Below are positions 29,238-38,100 of a stretch of 64,000 nt of DNA, piece after piece (position 1 is the first letter of the stretch; every line of letters begins with the position of its first letter). Position numbers and translations under genes: made by a program. The notes beneath the pieces were generated by a model, which worked only from the letters and a program-made list of their open reading frames with translations, ran no database searches and was not told the origin of the DNA. Source of the stretch: Bradyrhizobium prioriisuperbiae (GTDB taxonomy: Bacteria > Pseudomonadota > Alphaproteobacteria > Rhizobiales > Xanthobacteraceae); NCBI RefSeq assembly GCF_032397745.1, contig NZ_CP135921.1, positions 6,188,501 through 6,252,500 on the forward strand, given 5' to 3'.

Positions 29238-29239
29238 GG

Positions 29240-29475
29240 TGACGGTATTTTGGCCGAAGAGCGAATGGCGGCCTGTTGCTGCGGCTGTGAAAATCGACCA
29301 ATCGTTGTCGATAGTCGCTGATACCGAGTAGATTCTGAATCGGCGAAATTCTTCTTTGAATTCAAGGGCGCAGATTTCTGACGGATCGCAGAGTCGGTTC
29401 TTTATGGCGCGTATAAAAATTTGCACTGCCATATCAACGCGTTACCATGGCTCAGAACAATCGAGTGGGAGTGAG
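29240..29475 (+). repeat. conserved terminal module C with att-like core
   Basis: A 236-bp copy of the block at 25537. It begins TGACGGTATTTTGG, contains AAAATCGACCAATCG, GATAGTCGCTGATACCGAGT, TTTCTGACGGATCG and GCGTATAAAAATTTGCACTG, and ends CAATCGAGTGGGAGTGAG (29458-29475). It starts immediately after the tetR stop codon, so the element boundary sits on the gene end. Confidence 0.82.
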
Positions 29476-29602
29476 GGAGAGTAGCGCGGGATAGAGTAGG
29501 TTAGCGTGGCGTATTAGTTGCGATGTTGTCTGTGCAATAGCAGTCGATAGGTTTCGCATTGTAGTTTGCTGTAAGTAGAGATATCGCTCCGCCCCTGCCA
29601 CG

Positions 29603-30244
29603 TCAGCGCATTTTCGTCCCGCGCGTTCGCTTGTCATCAACGTGAACTCGCGTTTTGTCGGTAGCGACCGAACGGCCTTTCACGTGATCGATGAAGGCTC
29701 GCAGTTTCGGCATCATTTGATGGCGGCTGGGATAATAGAGAAACACGCCCGGTGCCATTGGCGCGAACGGCTTCAGGACGTGTACGAGTTTTTCCGCTCT
29801 CACCAGGCTGGCGGCGATCGGCTCGGGCACTTGCGCAAGCCCCATATCTTCCACGGCAGCGCCAAGCATGGTGGGAAAGTCGTGAGCAATCAGCGGCCCC
29901 GAGACGACCGCTTCGACAGTCTTGTTGCCATCGACAAACGACCAAGGCGCGATCGACCCGTTCGTGCGGCGAATGCGTAAGCAAGCGTGCTGACGCAGAT
30001 CGTCGATACGCTCGGGCCGTCCGTGCCGGCGTAAATACTCGGGGCTGCCGACGACCACGAACGGGAAAGGCGGCGTCAGCCGCACCGCGACCATGTCGGC
30101 GGCGATGAGCTGGCCCATCCGGACGCCGGCATCAAACCCTTTGGCCGCAAGGTCGACCAATTCCTCGCTTGCGGCGATCTCCACCTCGACCTCGGGATAG
30201 GCTTGGCAGAAGGATGCGATCAGCGGCTCCAGCAGGATCGGCAT
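29603..30244 (-). pseudogene. LysR regulator fragment lacking the HTH domain
   Basis: 213 residues of LysR substrate-binding domain from MPILLEPLIASFCQAYP, with the typical FDAGVRMGQLIAADMVAVRL and LYYPSRHQMMPKLRAFIDH. A full LysR protein has about 85 further N-terminal residues with the HTH. Here an in-frame TAG lies three codons upstream (30253) and unrelated coding remnant begins, so the 5' end is lost at a recombination junction. Confidence 0.8.
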
Positions 30245-30362
30245 AGACGGCTATCCCAATGTGCTGACCCCCGCTTTCGTCGTGCCGTGCTCGATCCTGC
30301 TGCACGCGCTGTCGCTGCGCCAACTGCGCCGCCGTAGTCGAACCGACGCTCGGGAGCGCTAG
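30245..30362 (+). pseudogene. C-terminal remnant of a membrane-protein gene
   Basis: The plus frame reads DGYPNVLTPAFVVPCSILLH and on to LRQLRRRSRTDARER, then TAG at 30360-30362. It is a hydrophobic C-terminal tail without any start and abuts the truncated LysR fragment, so both genes are cut at the same place near 30245. The original upstream neighbour of the next gene probably ended here. Confidence 0.5.
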
Positions 30363-30370
30363 GAGACCAA

Positions 30371-30886
30371 ATGTCCACGGAATTGCTATTCCAAACCCAT
30401 CTTGTTCTAGGCTACGTCGCGTGGCTGCTTTGCCCCGGCACGTACGTTCTGCCGTGGCTCAGGTCGATGGACCGGGTCTCTGCGCAACGCGCCATCGCTA
30501 CTCTGCATAGCTTCCGCTTCTTCGGGCTCGTCTTCATCCTTCCGGGTGTCGTCAGTCCCGATCTGCCCGCCGGCTTCGCCACCTATGGCGACTTCGCAAC
30601 CGGGGTACTGGCCATACTGGCGCTTCTCACGGTGAGGATGCGCCCGCTCTTCTGGCTGTTCGTTGTTGCGTTCAATCTCGTAGGGACGGTCGACCTCATC
30701 GTCGACTATTACCACGCCGTCCAGGTCGGCCTTCCTGCGCACGCGGAGTGGCTCGGCGCCACCTACGCGATCCCGATCATCTACGTACCGCTGCTGATGA
30801 TCACGCACATCGCCGCATTCTATTTTCTGGTACGTCCTCAGTCCAAGGCGGCCCAAGCCTTCGCCGGTGATGCAGCCGTATCTTAG
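30371..30886 (+). CDS. hypothetical integral membrane protein
   Basis: 171 residues with four or five hydrophobic helices (for example QTHLVLGYVAWLLCPGTYVL and PLFWLFVVAFNLVGTVDLIV). AGGAGA is placed six bases before the ATG. No family is recognised with confidence. Charged or polar in-membrane residues (DLIVDYYHAVQ) are notable. The gene follows a remnant that probably belonged to the same operon and ends 80 bp before module D. Confidence 0.7.
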   Translation: MSTELLFQTHLVLGYVAWLLCPGTYVLPWLRSMDRVSAQRAIATLHSFRFFGLVFILPGVVSPDLPAGFATYGDFATGVLAILALLTVRMRPLFWLFVVAFNLVGTVDLIVDYYHAVQVGLPAHAEWLGATYAIPIIYVPLLMITHIAAFYFLVRPQSKAAQAFAGDAAVS

Positions 30887-30965
30887 ATTGCTCTGCCATC
30901 GCAGACGTCCATCGTCGCCGCGATGGCAGATCGTTGCCGAAGAGACATCAATCGCGATGGCGTGG

Positions 30966-31204
30966 TGACGGTCTTTTTTGCGCACTGCTACTCGTTCGAG
31001 GCTGGGAACGCGGCGCCAAAAATCGACCGATCGATGCCGATAGTCGCTGAAACCGAATAGATTCCGAATTGGTGAAATTATCCTTAGAATTCAACAGCGC
31101 AAATTTCTGACGGATCGGGTAGACGGTTCTTCATTGCGTGCGGAAAAATTTGCCCCGTTAAATCAACGTATTATGATCGCTCAGAACAATCGAGTGGGAG
31201 TGAG
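30966..31204 (+). repeat. conserved terminal module D with att-like core
   Basis: The third copy of the block, 239 bp, beginning TGACGGTCTTTTTTG. It contains AAAATCGACCGATCGATGCC, GATAGTCGCTGAAACCGAAT, AATTTCTGACGGATCGGG, AAAAATTTGCCCCGTTAAAT and GCTCAGAAC, and ends CAATCGAGTGGGAGTGAG (31187-31204). The length differs from the other two copies by only a few bases. Confidence 0.82.
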
Positions 31205-31315
31205 TGGTACATTCTGCGGGATAGTCAAGGATGGCTCGGGATACAGGTGCCGAGCCGCACGGATCGATAGCAGGTGATCGTCGACAAACGTCAATACCAG
31301 TCTGCCACAGCGCAC

Positions 31316-31885
31316 TCATAGTCCCTTGGCCACCAAGCTCTGGAACATCGTATCCATCCGTTCGGGCGGAAGCTTTGCGCCGCCGTCGAGCCACCAGGTC
31401 AGCACGGCCATGTAGGCACCGACAATGTGCTGCACGACGAACTCGCGGGGGACTCCATTCGCGCCCTTGCCTTCAGTCTTCGCAAGTTCATGCCGGACGA
31501 AGTCGCAGAGCGTTTGCCGGATGGTGTCCAACGCGATGGCGCCGCCTTTGCTTCCCACCAGCGCCCGATAGAGGTGCATGTGCTCGCGCGCATGCTCGAA
31601 CATCGCCAGACTGAATCCCAGGGGCTGGGCGCTTGCCTGCCCCGAAGTCGACGTGCTCTGGTGCCGCTTGAGAAGTTCCCGCCGTAGATGCTCAAGGCCG
31701 CTCCGCTTGAGATCGTCCTTGCTCGTGAAGTGGGCGTAGAAGGTCGAGCGGCCGATATTGGCGCGTTCGCAAATGTCCTCGACCGAAATCGCCTCGTAGC
31801 CCTTCTCCAGGATCAGGGAGAGCAATGCCTGGTGCAGCATTCCTCGGGTGCGCGCTACGCGACGGTCGATCGGCTTCTTCGCCAT
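31316..31885 (-). CDS. TetR/AcrR family regulator
   Basis: 189 residues starting MAKKPIDRRVARTRGMLHQA. The HTH is YEAISVEDICERANIGRSTF followed by YAHFTSKDDL, and the C-terminal half has the TetR_C-type helices ending DTMFQSLVAKGL. The frame runs on to 31948, but the ATG at 31885 fits the family. It is divergent from a DUF2218 gene with a 190-bp gap and may regulate it. Confidence 0.87.
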   Translation of the reverse strand: MAKKPIDRRVARTRGMLHQALLSLILEKGYEAISVEDICERANIGRSTFYAHFTSKDDLKRSGLEHLRRELLKRHQSTSTSGQASAQPLGFSLAMFEHAREHMHLYRALVGSKGGAIALDTIRQTLCDFVRHELAKTEGKGANGVPREFVVQHIVGAYMAVLTWWLDGGAKLPPERMDTMFQSLVAKGL

Positions 31886-32077
31886 GGCCCTCCGTTCCGG
31901 GGCAAATCGCTGTTTTTGTCCGATAGGAGACATCGCTGTCGGCATCATCCGGGAAAAGAATTTTGAACGCAGCGTCCTTTATCGTACATCATGTGCGGTT
32001 ACGTAAGGAAGCGGGTCTTGCCGATGGTGCACTGCCCAGCAGGCCAATCGTAGGAAAACACCCAAGGAACAGTCTTC

Positions 32078-32617
32078 ATGCACAGGGTCGAAGCCCGCAT
32101 CGCCACGGAGCACGCCGCCCGCTATCTCGCGCTACTGTGCCGTCACACCAGCAAGATGGGCCAGCACCTGAGCAGCGGCCACCTCTCTCGATCCCGCCAT
32201 CCCAAGGGCGCACCCCCGCCGATGCGGCAGGTCGAGTGGTCAGAGACCAGTGGAACTATTCGCTTCGGCGAAGGCCACTGCATCCTGCAGGCAGAAGACA
32301 ACGTGTTGCTGCTGCGCGTTGAAGCCGGCACCGAGAACGCCTTACACCAACTCCAGGACGGCATTGCCCACCGGCTGGAAACTTTCGGCCATCGCGAGCA
32401 CGTCACGGTCCACTGGCAACCGTCAACGTCCCAGCCGACCGGTCACCCCGAGGAAATCCCCAGCCGCGTTCCCGCACCCGTCGGGCCCATGACGGTCCGG
32501 TGGAGGTCACGACTCACCCGCAACCTCGCCCTAGCCGCAGTTGCGGCCGTCGTCATCGCGGCTCACCTCGGCCTGCTCGGCGCCACACTCGCCGCCGCCA
32601 TCCTCGGATTACGGTGA
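32078..32617 (+). CDS. DUF2218 domain protein with C-terminal membrane segment
   Basis: 179 residues. The first 100 match the DUF2218 pattern: ARIATEHAARYLALLCRHTS, then VEWSETSGTIRFGEGHCILQ and VLLLRVEAGTENALHQLQDG. DUF2218 proteins are small and of unknown role, often near siderophore or efflux genes. Unusually, a linker is followed by a hydrophobic helix near the end (LAAVAAVVIAAHLGLLG). AAGGAA precedes the ATG. It is divergent from TetR. Confidence 0.78.
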   Translation: MHRVEARIATEHAARYLALLCRHTSKMGQHLSSGHLSRSRHPKGAPPPMRQVEWSETSGTIRFGEGHCILQAEDNVLLLRVEAGTENALHQLQDGIAHRLETFGHREHVTVHWQPSTSQPTGHPEEIPSRVPAPVGPMTVRWRSRLTRNLALAAVAAVVIAAHLGLLGATLAAAILGLR

Positions 32618-32693
32618 TGGGGTGGACGGCGCCCCGAACGGCATCGATGTGCCAAGATGGTCGTTGTCACAACCCATCTGAGGGGAGCCGTCC

Positions 32694-32910
32694 ATGGGCA
32701 AGTCTACTGATAATGTTGCGTCTGTCACCACGATTGGTCTTGATCTCGCGAAGAACGTCTTCCAGATCCACGCGGTCGATGCGCGGGGAGCGGAGATTGT
32801 CGCGCGTTCAGTTCGGCGGGGGTAAGTTTTTGAGCTTGCTGGCGACATTTCCGCGCTGCGTGGTGGCGATGGAGGCCTGTCCATCGGCTCATCACTGGGA
32901 ATTAAGGTGA
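32694..32910 (+). pseudogene. IS110-family transposase, N-terminal remnant with frameshift
   Basis: MGKSTDNVASVTTIGLDLAK with KNVFQIHAVDARGAEIV is the DEDD N-terminus of an IS110-family transposase. After SVRRG the frame stops; the neighbouring frame continues KFLSLLATFPRCVVAMEACP and SAHHW, then similarity ends at about 32905. About 70 codons remain of roughly 340, so it is dead. It differs from the complete IS110 copy at 33325. Confidence 0.82.
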
Positions 32911-33324
32911 CACCCACCCATTAGCCGGCCCCTCGTCAAGGGTGCAAAACTACTTTTCAGCAGCGCGAGCTGCTCAATGTTTCGTTCGTCGTTCCAGCGA
33001 TAGTGTTCGAGCCGCGCCCGTTTCTTCGGTTTGTGGCTGCGCCGCATCACGGATCGCGCCAGACACCCATGAGGATCAAGCATCGGCCCGATTGAGGCCT
33101 GCGCCCTGGCGGCATAGCCGCCCCAGAAGAACGTTGGTACCGAGCCGCATCCAAAAGAATTTCACAGAACCGTGGCTACCGGCGTGCCGGCGCCAATCTC
33201 CGAATGGCTTGCGGTGCGGGCGATCGTCGTCACTGCAACTGGTGACGGCGATCCGGCGTCCAATTCAGTGCAGCTGGTTGCGACCCCAGTCACCGTACGT
33301 GGCTCGCCGGATCGTCGTCGTCCT
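32911..33324. other. non-coding or degraded sequence between IS remnants
   Basis: No reading frame here has family similarity. A minus-strand frame at 32892-33083 (ending RGRLMGGCHLNSQ) is basic and may be a shred of a mobile element, but I do not recognise it. Read as insertion-sequence debris. Confidence 0.4.
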
Positions 33325-34338
33325 TCAGGCAAAGCAGCGCGTTACGTCGAACGGTTTGCTCTCCTTCAGGATGTGGTAGCAGGCGCGCGCCAGCTTGTGC
33401 GCCAACGCCTTGGTGGCGACAATGTTGTTGGTCCGGGCCTTCTTGCGCTCGTGGAAACGCTTGGCCTCTGGGCAAAACCGCACGGCAAAATTCGCCGCCT
33501 CGACGAACGCCCAGGCGAGATACTTATTGCCGTTCTTGACGTTGCCTTCGCCTTTCTTCTTGCGATTGCTGGTGTGCACGCTGTTGACGCAGCGCGCGTA
33601 GGACGCAAAGTTGCCGACGCCGGCAAACCGATCGATCGGACCGGTTTCCAGAAGAATGACGGTGGCGAGCGTCGGGCCGATGCCGGGTACGCTAGTCAGG
33701 AAGCCGTAGTGAGGTCGGGGTTTGACGCATTCTTGCAGGCGCTTTTCGAGGACCGAGATCTGTGACTGCAGGGTCGCGATGACCGCGACGTTGGTCTTGA
33801 TCGCCAGGCCGACATCGGCCGCCAGCGGCATATTGTCGATTGCGTCGGCGGTCAGGCGCTTGATCTGATTGCTGGTCATCCGCCCACCCAATTGCCTGGC
33901 CATGATGTTCTCGACCGCGAGGACATGCGTGGTGCAGCAGTGCACCATCTGCATGCGCTTGCGCGCCAGATCGCGGACGACGCGGTGCTCTCGTGGCAGG
34001 ATCGTGCCCGTCGGCAGGATACCCAGCCGCAGCAGGTGGGCCAGGTGCTGCGCATCCGTCTCGTCGCCACTGTGCTTGAGTCCGTCGTATTGCTTGATCG
34101 CGGCGGTGTTGGCGAGGTGCACGTGGAGTCCCGCGTCCTGCAACCCGTCGACCAGCCAATACCAGTTGTAAGTCGACTCGACCACGACGCCGGCCAAGTC
34201 ATCTTGCCATCGAGTTAGAAATCCGACGATCTTCGTGATGTCGTTCGGCAGGCGCTTCTGCGCCACAACGCGATCGGCATCGTCGATGATCGCGATAACG
34301 CTGTTGTTGGAATGCAGATCAATCCCGCTGTACATCAT
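33325..34338 (-). CDS. IS110-family transposase
   Basis: A 337-residue DEDD transposase. The N-terminal RuvC-like domain has YSGIDLHSNNSVIAIID (first Asp), VVVESTYNWYWL (Glu) and SGDETDAQHLAHLLRLG (Asp pair). The C-terminal Transposase_20 domain has LTSVPGIGPTLATVILLETG and the SNRKKKGEGNVKNGNKYL region with the catalytic Ser area. Length and motifs are complete, so it may be active. IS110 elements lack conventional terminal inverted repeats, and I could not fix the element ends. Confidence 0.93.
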   Translation of the reverse strand: MMYSGIDLHSNNSVIAIIDDADRVVAQKRLPNDITKIVGFLTRWQDDLAGVVVESTYNWYWLVDGLQDAGLHVHLANTAAIKQYDGLKHSGDETDAQHLAHLLRLGILPTGTILPREHRVVRDLARKRMQMVHCCTTHVLAVENIMARQLGGRMTSNQIKRLTADAIDNMPLAADVGLAIKTNVAVIATLQSQISVLEKRLQECVKPRPHYGFLTSVPGIGPTLATVILLETGPIDRFAGVGNFASYARCVNSVHTSNRKKKGEGNVKNGNKYLAWAFVEAANFAVRFCPEAKRFHERKKARTNNIVATKALAHKLARACYHILKESKPFDVTRCFA

Positions 34339-34431
34339 CTTCGCCTCCTTGTGGCCTAAAGTGATTCGGTGATGCCGAATTCACATTAGCCCCACCGCCT
34401 TCTGTGTTGCGAAGGCCGGCTAGATGATCTT

Positions 34432-34487
34432 CAGTGCACTTAACTGCTGCTACGGGTGACTTGGATCGGTGCGAATTAAGTGCACTG
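34432..34487. repeat. 12-bp perfect inverted repeat at group II intron 5' end
   Basis: CAGTGCACTTAA (34432-34443) and TTAAGTGCACTG (34476-34487) are exact inverse copies separated by 32 bp. The probable intron start falls within this structure. It may be a target hairpin or part of the intron or of the IS110 end. Confidence 0.6.
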
Positions 34488-36398
34488 TCAGAGCGCCGGG
34501 AGACCGGCAAGGAGTAGGTGGTGGAAGTCCACTACGATGAAGGAGTAGCGAACCACATCGGCCCCGAGCCGTGCGTCGCTGTCCGCGAGGACAGAGGCGA
34601 AGCGTCGGCAGGGGTGAGCATAGGCCAGCCATTGAGCCGCGAAAGGCATTTCCCGAGCGCCGACGCCGTTGACAGCGCGGAAGGCAACATGGACGGGCGC
34701 GGTATCGCGAGCGCCCGTCCAGCTCGGCGTGGTCGCAGACCCTGGCATGTGCAGAAGGTCCTTGCTCGGGAACCGGGAGGTCCCACGCCCGACCGCCGCA
34801 AGTATGCTTACGACGGTCCGCATCGGGAAGGCGAGGAGCCGTAGCCGATGGTGCACGTGCGTGGGAAGTCTGACTCCGCCATAGTAGCTGTGAAGCCGGT
34901 GAACAAGGCGGAGCAATCCGCTGCGGAACTGGTGGAGCCAAGGGTGGAGACCGAGGGGAAGGCGGATCAGCAAAGCACGTTCCGGGCGCAGAACCGGGCA
35001 GACGTGTCACAGGCGCTGGAACGCCTACGGCAAGCAGCAAGACAGAGGAAGAAGGAGCGGTTCACCGCGCTCTTCCACCATCTCAGCATCGAACTGTTCG
35101 GGGAGGCCTTCTTCGATCTGAAGAAGAATGCCGCCTCCGGCGTGGACGGACTGACATGGCAGGCCTACGAGGCAGACCTTGAGCGCAAGCTCGAGGACTT
35201 GCATGCACGGGTCCAAAGGGGAGCGTATCGGGCGCTGCCGAGTCGGCGGGTCTATATTCCCAAGCCGGACGGTGGACAACGTCCGCTCGCGGTTGCCGCA
35301 CTGGAGGACAAGATCGTTCAACGGGCGACGGCTGCGGTGCTGAATGCGATCTACGAGGAAGACTTCCTCGGGTTCTCATATGGCTTCCGGCCCGGACGCA
35401 GCCAACATGATGGGTTGGATGCGCTCGTTGTCGGGATCACCAGCACGAAGGTGAACCTCATTCTGGACGCCGATATCCGAAGCTTCTTCGACACGGTGAA
35501 CCAATCATGGCTCATCCGTTTCGTGGAGCACCGGATCGGCGATCAGCGCATCATCCGCCTGATCCGCAAATGGCTCAAGGCGGGCATCCTCGAAGACGGG
35601 GTCGTGACGATCGGTGATCAGGGAACGGGACAGGGATCGGTGATTTCACCGTTGCTTGCCAATATTTACCTGCACTATGTCTTCGACCTATGGGCCAATC
35701 GCTGGCGACGGCGCGAGGCTGCGGGCAACGTCATCATCGTGCGCTACGCCGACGACATCATCGTCGGTTTCGAGCACGAGAATGACGCCCGGCATTTTCT
35801 TGGCGCGATGCGGGAGCGGTTCAAGGAGTTTGCGTTGTCGTTGCATCCGTACAAAACCCGCCTGATCGAGTTTGGTCGCCACGCTGCGGCCAACCGCGAG
35901 CGACGCGGGCAAACCGGAGACGTTCAACTTTCTGGGCTTCACCTTCATCTGTGGGCAGACACGCGCGGGCAAATTTCTGCTTAAGCGAAAAACCCGGCGT
36001 GATCGCATGCAGGCGAAACTGAAAGCCATCAAGCAGGAGTTGCGACAGCGAATGCACCAGCCAATACCCGTGCAGGGAAAATGGCTGGGGCAGGTCGTCA
36101 CGGGTTATTTCAACTACCACGCCGTGCCGACCAACAGTCGTGCGTTGGTCACGTTTCGCTTCTTCGTCACCGAACTCTGGAAGCGATCGCTGCGGCGGCG
36201 CAGCCAGAAGGACGACACGACCTGGCAGCGGATCACTCGGCTGGCCAACGACTGGCTTCCCAAACCGCGTATCCTTCACCCTTGGCCACAAGCACGCTTC
36301 GCCGTCAAACACCCAAGGTAGGAGCCGTATGCCTTAATTGGGCGAGTACGGATCTGTGCGGGGGGCGCTCAGAAATGAGCGTCCCTACCGCGAACCGT
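34469..36398 (+). mobile_element. group II intron with degenerate reverse transcriptase
   Basis: A 5' end of GTGCGA type, about 380 bases of structured leader (including ACCGGGAGGTCCC and GTGGTGGAAGTCCACTAC hairpins), a reverse-transcriptase frame, and a 3' domain V-like hairpin (GAGCCGTATGCC pairing with GGGCGAGTACGG, about 36320-36350). A domain VI-like stem GGGGGGCGCTC / GAGCGTCCC follows. Boundaries are estimated; the 3' end is near 36398. It lies immediately beside the IS110 copy. Confidence 0.75.
34848..36321 (+). pseudogene. ltrA: group II intron reverse transcriptase/maturase, frameshifted
   Basis: RT blocks are intact: SGVDGLTWQAYEADLERKL (RT0/1), VYIPKPDGGQRPLAV, FSYGFRPGRSQHDGLDAL, LDADIRSFFDTVN, GTGQGSVISPLLANIYLHYV and VRYADDIIVGF (YADD active site). 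Near 35910 the frame is lost. The continuation KPETFNFLGFTFICGQTRAG and the maturase (X) domain GKWLGQVVTGYFNYHAVPTN lie in another frame to 36321. There is no HNH endonuclease domain. As read, no full maturase is made. Confidence 0.85.
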
Positions 36399-36462
36399 TA
36401 CGCTGTTCGAAGAAGTTAGCGCGCGACCGGTTCTCGGCGTCGATCACACGGTCGTAGATCGA

Positions 36463-37062
36463 TTACTGCTCCTTCTTGAACAAATCCTGGAAGATGAGCT
36501 GGCCCCAGATGCGGTCGCGTGCGTGCACCAGCGCGCCACCCTCGTTGAGCTTTCCCAGCTTGACGGGGGCGAAGCCGAGTTGTTTGGCCAGGGCGGCCAC
36601 GGGAGCGGTCGCGTCCTCGTCGTCGCTGGACAGAAAGACGACCCGGTGGCCGCCCTCGACGATCGGATCGGCAGCCAGGGTGGCTGCAATCAGGTGATTG
36701 AAAGCTTTCACGAGCTTGGCGCCGGTGAACGCCTTCGCGACGAAAGCGGAGGACGGGAGACCGTCCAGCTCTTCAAGGGGAACCAACGCGTTCATCGCGT
36801 CGATGACCGTCTTGCCTTTCCAGCTCGGCAGGGCCTTCGCAACCTCGCGATGCTCCCCGAACGGGACCGCCAGGATGATCGTGTCGGCCTCGAGTGCATC
36901 CCGCAGCGACTTGGCGACGACCGTGGGTCCAATCGCCCGAGCCTGCGGCGCCAATGCCTCGGGCGGTCGGCGGCTCGCGACGGTGACGTCGATGTTTTTG
37001 CGGGCGAAGGCGCGGGCGAGGGCCTGGCCTATCTTACCGAATCCTACAATTGCGTAGCTCAT
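36463..37062 (-). CDS. NADPH-dependent F420 reductase-like NAD(P)-binding protein
   Basis: A 199-residue COG2085-type protein. MSYAIVGFGKIGQALARAFA is the Rossmann loop, DTIILAVPFGEHREVAK and GKTVIDAMNALVPLE are the middle blocks, and VKAFNHLIAATLAADP is the family segment before the C-terminal helices. It reduces a flavin-like or unidentified cofactor; most bacteria lacking F420 still carry such genes with unknown substrates. It is 41 bp downstream of the SDR gene at 37104. Confidence 0.82.
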   Translation of the reverse strand: MSYAIVGFGKIGQALARAFARKNIDVTVASRRPPEALAPQARAIGPTVVAKSLRDALEADTIILAVPFGEHREVAKALPSWKGKTVIDAMNALVPLEELDGLPSSAFVAKAFTGAKLVKAFNHLIAATLAADPIVEGGHRVVFLSSDDEDATAPVAALAKQLGFAPVKLGKLNEGGALVHARDRIWGQLIFQDLFKKEQ

Positions 37063-37103
37063 AATGCTTCTCCGATCCGTGTGGATATTGAGTCCCCGGC
37101 CTT

Positions 37104-37838
37104 TCAGATGGCCGAGAAGCCGCCGTCGACAGACAACTCCAGCCCATTCACGAAGCTCGAATCGTCTGACGCAAGAAACAGCGCGGCCGTCGCAATTTCC
37201 TCAGGACGCCCCATTTTTCCCCGCGGGATCAGGGATTCGAACATCCGCTTCGCCTCCTCGGTGAGAACCTGGTCCTGCATCGGTGTGGCGATCGGCCCCG
37301 GGTGCAGCACGTTCACCCGGATATTCCGGCCCTTCAGTTCGTTGAGCCACCCGCGTGCGAATGCGTGCAACGCCGCCTTGCTCGCCGCATACACGCTGTA
37401 ACCAGGAAAACCTTTCACCGAAGCAACTGATCCGGTCATGAAGATCGATCCGCCATCGTTGAACAGCGGCAACGCCTTTTGCACTGTGAACATCGTGCCG
37501 CGCGTATTCAGACCGAAGGTCGCATCAAAATGCTGCTCGGTAATCTCGCCCAGCGGGACGGCTTCGCCTGTGCCGGCGCTCGCGTACAGCACGTCGATCC
37601 TGCCCTTTTCCTGTTTGACCGTGTCGAACAGGCGGTCGAGATCGTCGAGATTGGCCGCGTCGCCGCGCACGCCGGTCACGTTCCGGCCAATCAGCCTGAC
37701 GGCCTCGTCGAGCGCTTCCTGCCTCCGGCCCGTGATGAAAACATAAGCGCCTTCTTCGACGAACCGCTTGGCGCTCGCCAGCGCCATGCCGCTCGATCCA
37801 CCCGTGATGACTGCAACCTTACCCTCAAGCTTTCCCAT
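37104..37838 (-). CDS. SDR family oxidoreductase
   Basis: 244 residues: VAVITGGSSGMALASAKRFV (cofactor loop with G-S-S-G-M), VLYASAGTGEAVPL in place of NNAG, FMTGSVASVKG with the Ser and YSVYAASKAALHAFARG with YxxxK. The C-terminus NGLELSVDGGFSAI is classical. The ATG at 37838 follows GGAG. It is divergent from a LysR gene (38101) and followed by the F420-reductase-like gene, a regulator plus two-reductase set. Confidence 0.88.
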   Translation of the reverse strand: MGKLEGKVAVITGGSSGMALASAKRFVEEGAYVFITGRRQEALDEAVRLIGRNVTGVRGDAANLDDLDRLFDTVKQEKGRIDVLYASAGTGEAVPLGEITEQHFDATFGLNTRGTMFTVQKALPLFNDGGSIFMTGSVASVKGFPGYSVYAASKAALHAFARGWLNELKGRNIRVNVLHPGPIATPMQDQVLTEEAKRMFESLIPRGKMGRPEEIATAALFLASDDSSFVNGLELSVDGGFSAI

Positions 37839-38100
37839 GACTTCTCCTTTCGTGGTGTCGGGACAGCATTCTGTCCCCGAGGACCTCGACATGGGTCTGC
37901 CCGCGTCAGGCGTTGAGTGCAGAAGCGCGCACATCGGTGGTGCAAAATCGAACCGGGCGAGCTAATAACTTCAGCCACGGCATGCGGTGAGCGCCGGCCA
38001 GGTGCCAAGGTCGCGGCCCCACTTGTCGGAGGACGAAACGTTATTCGATGGTATTGGGCACGGGCTTTGGAAGGCGCACCGCGCGGTGCGGGATTGCACC

